Both the position numbers and the translations under genes were made by a program. This document shows positions 50,101-64,000 of a stretch of 64,000 nt of DNA, in pieces. The stretch is from Chamaecrista fasciculata (lineage: Eukaryota; Streptophyta; Magnoliopsida; Fabales; Fabaceae): NCBI GenBank assembly GCA_003254925.1, contig QANZ01004381.1:81567-145566 (forward strand), given 5' to 3'. How positions within the stretch are numbered: position 1 is the stretch's first letter; each line of letters starts with the position of its first letter. A model generated the notes under the pieces. It did not search any database. It was not told where the DNA came from and worked only from the letters and a program-made list of their open reading frames with translations.

Positions 50101-50126
50101 AGCGCTCTTCTCGCAACAAGGAATGA
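23146..50126 (+). CDS. CALS3: Callose synthase (1,3-beta-glucan synthase), CALS3/GSL12-like, complete
   Basis: Large plasma-membrane enzyme that polymerises UDP-glucose into callose at plasmodesmata and cell plates. It has 42 coding exons, 5850 nt, 1949 aa, no break; all phases fit. Exon starts-ends: 23146-23338, 24282-24382, 25122-25246, 25328-25421, 25579-25689, 26898-27014, 27155-27247, 28242-28333, 29011-29137, 31292-31429, 31548-31624, 31715-31808, 32287-32409, 32512-32629, 34594-34928, 35048-35100, 35189-35249, 35519-35600, 35697-35746, 35825-35911, 36887-37021, 37111-37205, 38552-38636, 38711-38871, 39091-39214, 39298-39398, 39477-39609, 39692-39843, 41272-41381, 41598-41723, 41890-41958, 42114-42300, 42378-42528, 44399-44518, 44598-44716, 44808-44891, 47707-47819, 47894-48123, 48207-49004, 49095-49145, 49425-49610, 49878-50126. 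N-terminus: [11 protein letters not shown], then a Vta1-like helical region. The FKS1 domain ([31 protein letters not shown]), transmembrane clusters and the glucan synthase core ([46 protein letters not shown]) follow. The C-terminus ends [25 protein letters not shown] points to CALS3 over CALS1/2. Confidence 0.95.
23524..24124 (-). mobile_element. TRIM-like miniature LTR element in CALS3 intron 1
   Basis: Two direct repeats of about 219 bp (23524-23743 and 23906-24124) flank only about 162 bp. On the minus strand the repeat runs TGGTCAT...TCTTCA and is followed by TGGCATCAGGGCC, which resembles the initiator-Met tRNA primer site. Size, LTR ends and primer site fit a TRIM. No coding capacity. 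I found no clear TSD. The LTRs have diverged visibly, so the insertion is old. Confidence 0.65.
27628..28013. mobile_element. Possible MITE in CALS3 intron 7
   Basis: The ends GGGGTGTTTGGTTTTCCAG and, inverted, AAGGTTGTGTTTCACTGAAA are similar in the style of hAT or Harbinger MITEs. No clear TSD. Confidence 0.35.
29298..29648. mobile_element. MITE (GGCAAAAGTACT family) in CALS3 intron 9
   Basis: Inverted ends GGCAAAAGTACTTTTGGTA and GGCAAAAGTACTCTTGGTA, about 350 bp, lying in a poly-T site. The interior alternates phrases like CAATTGTACCCCC and their inverse. Related copies lie at 52560-52882 (partial). Confidence 0.8.
34101..34180. repeat. Perfect 40-bp tandem duplication in CALS3 intron 14
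   Basis: AAGTGAAGGAATAATAAAAG plus the next 20 bp is present twice head to tail with no difference. Either a very recent duplication or an assembly error. Confidence 0.95.
37289..38506 (-). mobile_element. Deleted Copia-type LTR element in CALS3 intron 22
   Basis: Related repeats at 37289-37477 and about 38340-38506 have TG...CA ends. On the minus strand, the primer site TGGTATCGGAGCC (initiator-Met tRNA type) follows the right repeat, and a purine-rich CTTGAAGCGGGGTG precedes the left one. The internal part is only about 860 bp and carries small traces of a Copia protein end. It is an old, much-reduced copy; most of the body is gone. Confidence 0.7.
40028..40703. mobile_element. PIF/Harbinger-type MITE in CALS3 intron 28
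   Basis: 676 bp with ends GGGGGCGTTTGGTACGCGGA and, inverted, GAGGGCGTTTAGTACGCGGA. It is flanked by TTA on both sides (40025-40027, 40704-40706), the TSD of PIF/Harbinger. Non-coding. Confidence 0.85.
43577..43852. mobile_element. Possible MITE in CALS3 intron 33
   Basis: Starts GGGTTTGTTTGGTAAAATGG and ends CCCAAACATACCTTAA. The ends are roughly inverted, and G-rich then C-rich halves can pair. The TSD is not certain. Confidence 0.45.
45960..46490. mobile_element. LTR-like remnant in CALS3 intron 36
   Basis: Has GCCTCTCGAAAGTCCAGAC, a TATATATAAAATA box-like stretch and a CA-type end. Shares phrases with 58868-59265 and 60744-61115. No second LTR or TSD found. Class inferred from style only. 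Confidence 0.4.
46545..46785. mobile_element. LTR-like remnant with internal 48-bp tandem repeat
   Basis: TAGTTAGGATCCCTAATATT and the bases that follow, to TAGTATCTCTATT, occur twice in tandem at about 46636-46724, followed by GTGTATATATAGGACACTC, a promoter-like end of plant LTRs. No partner LTR. Confidence 0.4.
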
Positions 50127-50361
50127 ATTCAATTCAAGCTTTAGCTTCTGTGTAACAATTGTAAGTATAGTAGTAGTTCATAACTAGTTAAACTAATCTT
50201 AGATGGGGAGGATGAGTTAGTGATTCCCCGGCTTCACATTTTGTTTCAGCCATTTATTTATCTGTATAACCATATTACTGTAGCTTCACTTTTTCACTTG
50301 TGTCTTGTCTTTACTCTCTCTCTTCTATTAATCTTACTGCCCTCAGCTTTATTCGATGAAA
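50127..50361. other. CALS3 3' UTR and flank
   Basis: Follows the CALS3 stop codon. It should hold the 3' UTR and polyadenylation site, though no canonical AATAAA is obvious. Confidence 0.4.
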
Positions 50362-50730
50362 TATGAACACTTCCACAGACACACACAGATACACACAGAC
50401 ACACGGACGCACTTAATACTTAAAATTATATGATGACACGATATATATTTAAATATATAAATAGTTAAAAATCTATTAATTTTGAACAAAAATTTTAAAA
50501 TTACAATATCTATTCATAATTTATATCATGTGTTATTATTTTTTATTGTTTGTCATTAAAATTACAAAAAATTGATTTTAAATTTTGAAATTTATGAATG
50601 TGTCATGAGTGTCGTAAGGGTGTTGAACAATACAGACACGTGTTTGATATGACAATATACAACAAACAACACAGACACGTGTTTGATACGACAATATACG
50701 ACAAGTGTCGATATTTGATGGGCTTTATTT
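50362..50730. mobile_element. MITE, GAAGCATG family, copy B
   Basis: Same interior as 19295-19615 (ATACTTAAAATTA..., ATTGATTTTA..., GTGTTTGATATGAC). The right end carries a short local duplication, ACAGACACGTGTTTGATA, seen twice at about 50632 and 50671. Confidence 0.55.
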
Positions 50731-50932
50731 TGGTATAAAAGAAAAAAAAGTTTAGGTGAATTGGGTTATGGAGACTTATCAAAGTTAAGAGATGCCTGCC
50801 TTATTACGCTTTATTTTAATTTGATAGCATATTCGCTTGCGAGAAGTAGTATTCTTAAATACTACAGATAAAGAGAAAGCAACGCTGTATAATTTAAATT
50901 CAAAATAAAAATTAGGGTAAATTACATTTTGG

Positions 50933-51060
50933 TACCCTGTATGATTCTATTTCACTTTGGTACCCTGTGGTTTGAAACCTGACACTTTGATACTTTTTGG
51001 AGTTATTTTGTAATTTTAACCATAATCGATTTTACCAAGTTTTATAAATTAACATGAATT
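50933..51060. mobile_element. MULE-type MITE end (GGGTAAATTACA family)
   Basis: Starts GGGTAAATTACATTTTGGTA and repeats TTTGGTACCCTG. It is the mirror image of 3117-3256. Only this end is found. Confidence 0.6.
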
Positions 51061-51092
51061 GATATAAATATAGTCAATTTTCATTGGAGAGA

Positions 51093-51392
51093 GAGAGGGG
51101 AAGAGAGAGATTGTGTTTTTGGGTGAAATAAAATAAAACCCCTCAGTTATTTTTTCTTTTTTATATTTTGGTTTTATTATAGAGAAAAAAGGTCTTTAAT
51201 GCAAAAATTTAAACTTATAGGAGTTAAAAAAATAATTCTTTTTTTTTTTTAACGAAAAAATGGATGGAAAACGTTAGAGGGATTACTCTGTCAAGTTCTG
51301 AAAAATTGAGAGACCAATATGGAACGAAAAATAACTGAGGGACCAATTTGGAACATTGAACATAACTGATGGACCAAAATAGGACTTTGGCC
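51093..51392. mobile_element. Arm of the GGCCAAAGTCC family, reversed
   Basis: Ends AATAGGACTTTGGCC and carries ATGGATGGAAAACGTTAGAG, matching the left arm of the element at 19887 in the opposite direction. Only one arm is present. Confidence 0.6.
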
Positions 51393-51714
51393 ATTTATGA
51401 AATTTAGGTTATAATCAACATTCTCTAACATTTATCCCATAACTATAAAAAAGAAAACAAAATAAAAAAAATCCAAATAGGTTGGTTAAACCAGTTTACC
51501 ACTAGTTTTGGCCAATTTTACCAAGTTTTGACCAATTCTTAGATTAGGGAGTTTTATACGTGACTTGAATTAGACCCTTGGTGGGTTCTCGATTTAGCCA
51601 CTCCGATTTGGTTTTCTCAACACTGGTGCAACTGTGTACTAAAAGGCTATTATCTCTATTACATTGATTTTAATGGCTCCATAGTGTTTCAATGTTGTTT
51701 GTTTCTGATTTAAG

Positions 51715-52030
51715 AAGTTCTAAGAACAACAACAACGACCAAAGAATTTTTCCACTAGGTAAGGTCGGCTGGTCGGCTATATAGATCAATTAACATTAAC
51801 ATATTCTATTTTTGCACATGTCTATAGTTAGGTTATTAATAGATAAATCTTTCCGGACAGTTTCTTGAATAGTTTTCTTTGGTCTTCCACTTCCCTTAAT
51901 TATAGAATTATCAGCTATTTGGTCAACTCTATGTACCAGTGCCTCCATAGGTCTTCTTTGGGGTGATATGATAAAATGTATGCAATGGACGGGGTATCTG
52001 CCCTCATGGTGGTCCACTATGTTCACAGTT
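51715..52030 (-). mobile_element. RTE-type LINE 3' fragment
   Basis: The minus frame ends in RRPMEALVHRVDQIADNSII, then GSGRPKKTIQETVRKDLSIN, the conserved C-terminus of plant RTE-clade LINE polyproteins (usually RRPxEAPVRRVDQ and GRGRPRKT). The 3' tail holds TAGGTAAGGTCGGCTGGTCG and short TTG repeats on the minus strand. All upstream parts are missing. Confidence 0.75.
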
Positions 52031-52559
52031 TAGGGTAGGTTTAAGTCGTAAAAGTCAAAAGCTTATGGATTGTTCCCATCTTTTTGAAGTGATAACCCCA
52101 TCACATGAACTATTCTATACAGAGAATTAGTTTCACATTGGTCCAGCCCATATGATAGGTAACAATCCAAGCGAGATCTTGGCGGTCAACCTCAGTAGAA
52201 TTCAACTCTCATAGGGAAGCTCCCTTGGATATCTTCTAAACTAGGGAGAAGAAAGCCCGGGTGTAGGGCCGCACTCGTGTGTGAAAATTGTGTCTTAAGT
52301 GCAGGTGTGTGATGATGGAGAACCTGAATCTATTCTTCCTCATAACCTGTAAAACAAATCACACATAAATAAAAGAATGATGATTAAAGTTAAATTTTGA
52401 AAAATAGTGGATAAGGCAAAAATCAGTCTCGAGCCAAAGACAAGTTCGGGAGTCATTTGAGTCACGGGGAAGGTGTTAGGCACCCCCACGAATCCCATTC
52501 AAAAGGACGGTTACCCTACAATAGTTATATAAAAATTAAATGGTCTTAATATTTAAGAT
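52031..52559. other. Unassigned repeat-like sequence
   Basis: GC-richer patches (GAGATCTTGGCGGTCAACCT, GAAGGTGTTAGGCACCCCC) look like pieces of retroelements, but no frame or end can be set. Confidence 0.3.
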
Positions 52560-52882
52560 TAATCAATTGAACCCCAAAGTTTTATTTTAGGTCAATTGTA
52601 TCCCAAAGTATGAAGTAAGTTTCAATTATACCTCTAAAGTTTTTTCAGTCAATTCTACCCCAAATACCCTCCAATTTGGGAGTATAGTTGGCACAAAAAA
52701 GAAAAGATTGGGGTTACAATTAATTCAAAAAAGAAAATATTTGGGGTATAACTGAGTCAAAAAAACTTTGGAGGTATAACTGGAACTGCCCCCAAACTTT
52801 TGGGGTACAATCGACAAAAAAAAACTTTGGGGGTACAACTGAAAATGACTGCAAACTTTGGGGGTATCAATATTACTTTTGC
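52560..52882. mobile_element. MITE (GGCAAAAGTACT family), left end lost
   Basis: The right end ATTACTTTTGCC and the repeated GGGGTACAA phrases match 29298-29648. It runs straight into copy C of the GAAGCATG family through an (AT)n tract. Confidence 0.6.
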
Positions 52883-52884
52883 CT

Positions 52885-53145
52885 ATTTATATATATATAT
52901 ATATATAAATAATTAAAAGTCCATAAAATTTGATGAAAATTTTAAAAATTACAATATCTATTTATAATATATTTCATATATCATTATTTTTTTATTGTTT
53001 GTTATGTTAAAGTCACAAAAACTTGATTTTATATTCTGAAATTTATAAAGATGTGTCGTATGAATGTCGTACGAGTGTCAGATATGGACATGTGTCTGAC
53101 ACGGTGACATGCCTTCAAAATGAAATGTCTATGTTTCATAGCCAC
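52885..53145. mobile_element. MITE, GAAGCATG family, copy C
   Basis: Shares TTGATTTTATATTCTGAAA and GTGTCTGACACGGTGACATG with copy A. The left end is missing; an (AT)n run is present at 52888-52910. Confidence 0.6.
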
Positions 53146-53605
53146 TATAACACTAAGAGAATAAGAAGAAAATGTGAATTTTTTAATAATAGTTTATTTT
53201 TAATAGAATGGCTAAAAATTACTATTATTTTTTTTTTTACTGTTTGTTGTCAGAATTTAAAAATATTTAAAAGGAGAGTAAATAATGTAAGTAAAAAAAT
53301 CGATAGCGATAAAAAAAAATAAAGAAAAATTATAATTTAATCTTTAAAAGATTTTTGAATTAATAATTTAATTCTTGAAATATTAAAATGTACAATTTGG
53401 TCCTTCAAAAATTAAAATATTATACTTATCAGTTATTTACATGTATTAAATTATATACTATTTTAATCTTTTAAAGACTAAAGAGTATATATCATTTTAA
53501 TCTTTCAAAAAGGTAAATTGTCTATGTCAGTTTTTTAAGATTTGAGTTGTTAACAGTGATCTTCTAAGAACTGTATTATTAGTTTACCCTCAAAAAAATA
53601 TTATT

Positions 53606-53736
53606 GGTGTGTTTGGATAAGGTAAATTTAATTTAGAGATAATTATTCTTTCAAACATATTAATTTTATAAAACCAGTAATTCCATTAACTCCAAAAATT
53701 GTTTTTCCTCATAAATTTACCTTATTCAAACATACC
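53606..53736. mobile_element. Short MITE with 25-bp inverted ends
   Basis: 131 bp. Ends GGTGTGTTTGGATAAGGTAA and, inverted, GGTATGTTTGAATAAGGTAA, each continuing ATTTA. The TSD may be TAT. A compact Tourist-like MITE; the superfamily is uncertain. Confidence 0.75.
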
Positions 53737-53999
53737 ATATATGTTATTCTATTTCTTTGTAGATTTTTGAAGGAACAAAAAGTTGTGGCAGTCATTGTTA
53801 ACAATCAAAATTAATGTAAAAACCCCACCAAGCAATTCCATGTTGAAGTTGAGATGATAAAAATATTCATATTCAATGTGAATAGGCGTAACAAAAAAAA
53901 AATGTGAATAGGTTAATTTTGTGAGTAAACCAAAAAAAAAATTCATACTTAAAATATCACCGAGTTTATAATTTGGTCTCTAAAAAATTAAAAATATAA

Positions 54000-54376
54000 G
54001 GCAAAAATACTAATTTTGTCTCCAAACTTTACACCAATTGTCAATTTCATCCCCAATCTTTTTTTACTGTTAATTTCGTCCCCAATGTTTTATATTTTGA
54101 TCAATTTAATCCTTTGACTAACCTCTTTCAATAAATTAATGACAAATTGTATCATGTTTTTCAATTTGAGTTAGCATTTAAGTTTCTTTTTCTATCAATT
54201 TTATATTGTATATCATTAGCCATGTAGATTATGCCGTTAATATTTGGCTAAAGTAAGAGCCAATGATAAAATTGACCAAAATATGAAACATTGGGGACGA
54301 AATTTGCTGAAAAAAAAGATTGGGGATGAAATTGACAGTTGATGTAAAGTTTGAGGACAAAATTAGTGTTTTTGAC
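54000..54376. mobile_element. MULE-type MITE (GGCAAAAATACTAATTT family), copy 1
   Basis: 377 bp. Ends GGCAAAAATACTAATTTTGT and, inverted, GTCAAAAACACTAATTTTGT. TSD AAAATATAA / AATATATAA (53991-53999, 54377-54385), 9 bp with one mismatch. Second copy at 55979-56285. Confidence 0.85.
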
Positions 54377-55805
54377 AATATATAATTTAGTTTTAAAAAT
54401 CAAAATTATATACTATTTAGTCCATAAAAAAGGAACTAATAAGTATATTATTGTTTTAATATTCGTAAACTAAATAATATATGTCAACATTTGAAGGATC
54501 AAGTTGTCAATATTTCAAAGACGAATTAAGTCTAATCTTATCTTATAAATTTATGTGAGTATGATAAAATATAAATGAGTCTAACAATAAAGTTTATTAA
54601 AAGAAATTTATGGATACAATTTTGAGACGAGTAAGTTAGTACATAACAATACTGTATTACTGTTGCTCTAATCTTTGTTAAAGCTTAGTTTAAAGTTTTT
54701 TTATTCAACTGAATGAACTTAATTAGATAAATATAAAAATCATACAATCCATTTAATCTTTTGGGTGTCAATAGAATTAATCCAAACCGAATTTGATAGT
54801 TTGGAATTATAAAAAAATTGAAAAATATTTTAAAATATATGTATATTATCTTTCTTTAATTTGCTAATTAGCACTCGTTAAATTCTCGAGAAATGCAGAC
54901 AAGCACAAAAGTTGGTAACTTTGTAATACATGTACGTGTGCATATTGTTGGGCTACTCACTCTCATTTCAAATTTTAACTTCATTAAACATATATTTAAA
55001 CATTAATTAATATATATATATTAAGAAAACAAATATTAAAATATTAAAAAAAAAACTCAACCAATAATTGAAAGAAATTCTTGTTAAAAAAAAAACAAAT
55101 GAAAGAAATAATCTTTTTAGTTTATAAAATCACTAAGTGGGATCCATTGGATCTCTGCTTTAGCTAGTCTTCCACTTCTTTCTTCTAGTGATCCTCTTCT
55201 TCTTGTTCATAGTTTATATTTCACATTGATTTCTAAATTAATAAAGTTGTAATATAATAAATTAATTATTATGGGCATTTTTTCTCATATATTCCATACA
55301 ACACACCCACGTATATAATACATTTCCTTTTATGAATGATATATTCATTTATGTTTATATATGTCACTCATTTTATATCAATGATACTTCAAATGTCCAC
55401 CCAAATTTGAGTATAAATATGAATTTTTATTGAATTTGATAACTATAAATTGAAAACAATCATAGTGATACAATTCCTCATTTTTATTGAATTTGATAAC
55501 TACTTTGACTGGTTTAATAGCCAGTCTAGTTTCCAATTCCTCATTTTAGTGAAACCTGGCATTAAAATTATATCGGTTCCTATTGTTTTCTTGTCAAAGT
55601 ATAAATTCAAAAAAAAAAAAAAAATGAAAACTAAACTTGTGTCCAAAGCTTTTACTTTTCTAGAAAATTTAACTTAAAGTTCCTTGAAAGTATATTTACA
55701 GAATCTAGGAAGAGATTTTGATTTCTCAAAAGTTAAACCACAAAACAGAGAAATAGTAGAAAAAGAAAAGGCGTAGTCTTGACAAGAAATTAAAACTACA
55801 GCAAC
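54377..55805. other. AT-rich intergenic sequence
   Basis: Lies between the two converging genes CALS3 and RECQL1. It includes a GAATTTGATAACTA direct repeat near 55431 and 55490. No gene is seen. Confidence 0.45.
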
Positions 55806-62652
<6,847 letters not shown>

Positions 62653-62742
62653 TCTGATTCCACAGTGACTTCTCCCGCGTTCTTCTGCTTTTAATTGGAC
62701 AGAAAATTTTACTTTCGTACCTCAAGAACTTATTATAATAAT

Positions 62743-63270
62743 GGTTAAAGGTTCATTTTGGTCCTAAATGTATGCCATAATGTTCATTTTTGGTCCATGA
62801 TGTTTCAAAATATTCAAATTGGTCCTAAATGTTAGCAAAATGTTTTATTTTGGTCTCAACTATTGAATATAGCTTGTTTCAAGTTCAAACGTGACGAGTT
62901 TAGAGCTACGTGTTGTTCTCAAAGATTATTTTTTCTATCCAGTTGGGGCTGTCAACAAACGAGTCCTAAAAATTGACTGCTCGTTTCATGGTCAAACAAG
63001 TAAAGTTGATTATATCTTTCTCATTTCAAATTCGAATGCGACAAATTTAGAGCTACAAGTTCTTCTTCACAAGTCCTTTGAACTTGAAACGAGAGACGAG
63101 AGAAATATGACCAAATTCAATAATTTGGGACCAAGATGAAACATTTTACAAATATCTAGGACTAAAATGAAACATTTTGCAAACGTTTAGGACCAATTTA
63201 AACATTTTGAAACATAATGGACCAAAATAACATTAGGGCATACATTTAGGACCAAACTGACCCTTTGACC
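62743..63270. mobile_element. MULE-type MITE in the RECQL1 promoter
   Basis: 528 bp. Ends GGTTAAAGG and, inverted, GGTCAAAGGGTC, with inverted similarity over about 110 bp (TTGGTCCTAAATGTATGCC in both). Perfect 9-bp TSD TATAATAAT (62734-62742, 63271-63279). It lies 90 nt upstream of the RECQL1 start codon, inside the presumed leader or core promoter. Confidence 0.9.
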
Positions 63271-63279
63271 TATAATAAT

Positions 63280-64000
63280 CATTCATTAGAGAAGAGTTTT
63301 TATGGCAATTTCAATTTGGTCCCTATGTATAAACTCCCTATGACTTTCTTGATGCAATGATACCCGAATCATTTCGATTACTCTGAGTATTTTTCCGTTT
63401 TTTACCATATTTTATAGTTTTCTCTCGTGTTTAGTTTAGTTCCTTATTTGTAGTTCTACTTTATTTCTTAATCAAACACAATTTTACCGGCATTTTTATA
63501 GTTAGTGTATAGGTTGATAGCCAAATCAAAAATTGCTTGAACTTCACATATTTGAAGTCCTCGAGAGATAAAGACCTTGATGAAAATAGAGTCAAACATC
63601 AAACCAACATTCGGGGATGTTAAAATACATCAATAATCAACATTTGACAGTAACAACACCCAAAAAAATCAGAGGAAACAAGTGGGTGAAACAAGAAACG
63701 AAAATAAAGAGAAATGTGTGAGAAAACGCCACCTAGAGGAGAGGAGAAGAAATGACTGATGACGGTGGCTGTTGGTCGGCGTACGGTGGTGTCGGTGGCA
63801 AGAAAGAGAGCGAGACGAGAGTGTGAGAAAATGAAGAAGAAGGGTCATCTAGGGCAATTTAAGGGCTGGCTAGGTTGTTTTCAAATTTTTAAAAGTTATG
63901 GAGGCTGAAATGTTATTAGGTTGAAGTACCTCAAGTTTTGGTATTTGTGGAAAGACCCAGAATCATTTAAATCCTCTCAAAGTAGTCCCTAAAAACTCAA
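63280..64000. other. Unassigned sequence at window edge
   Basis: From about 63720 the plus strand becomes GC-richer (GATGACGGTGGCTGTTGGTC, GTACGGTGGTGTCGGTGGCA), which could be a repeat or the edge of another gene. Phrases like TTTGGTCCCTATG suggest another MITE end. Nothing can be assigned. Confidence 0.3.

Noticed and set aside
23146-50126. Possibility of a CALS pseudogene because of heavy intron insertions
   Set aside because: All 42 exons join in frame with normal splice sites to 1949 aa, and conserved motifs are intact.

Overview
The window is eudicot nuclear DNA: AT-rich, intron-rich genes, plant-only gene families, and many small plant transposons with exact target-site duplications (TSDs). 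It carries one scaffold gap (20766-21458) and one stray N (9447). The species cannot be named from the sequence alone. Gene models were made by hand from splice sites, phase and remembered family sequences; no search was run.

Layout. 1-1000: two orphan exons of plastid biotin carboxylase (minus strand). 2.5-5.7 kb: a direct duplication around a LINE fragment; the second copy is interrupted by a 1-kb inverted-arm MULE. 6392-13005: a complete six-exon caleosin/peroxygenase gene (minus, 235 aa), with introns full of MITEs and an ABRE/RY seed-type motif cluster upstream. 13.6-22.2 kb: repeat territory with a 2.37-kb solo LTR, LINE and LTR fragments, an inverted-arm MULE-like element cut by the gap, and a probable Helitron end. 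22.3-22.8 kb: three tandem palindromic units just before the next gene. 23146-50126: a complete callose synthase gene, closest to CALS3/GSL12 (plus, 42 coding exons, 1949 aa). 50.1-55.8 kb: intergenic repeats. 55806-62652: a complete RECQL1 DNA helicase gene (minus, 10 exons, 616 aa) with one GC-AG intron. 62.7-64 kb: a MITE in the RECQL1 promoter, then unassigned sequence.

The three genes do unrelated jobs: oil-body oxylipin and calcium biology, callose deposition at plasmodesmata and cell plates, and DNA repair or recombination. CALS3 and RECQL1 converge tail to tail across 5.7 kb of repeats. I found no clearly undescribed gene system. The most interesting structures are the tandem palindromes at the CALS3 promoter, the two inverted-arm elements that seem to carry host-gene pieces, and the dense MITE load inside introns and promoters.
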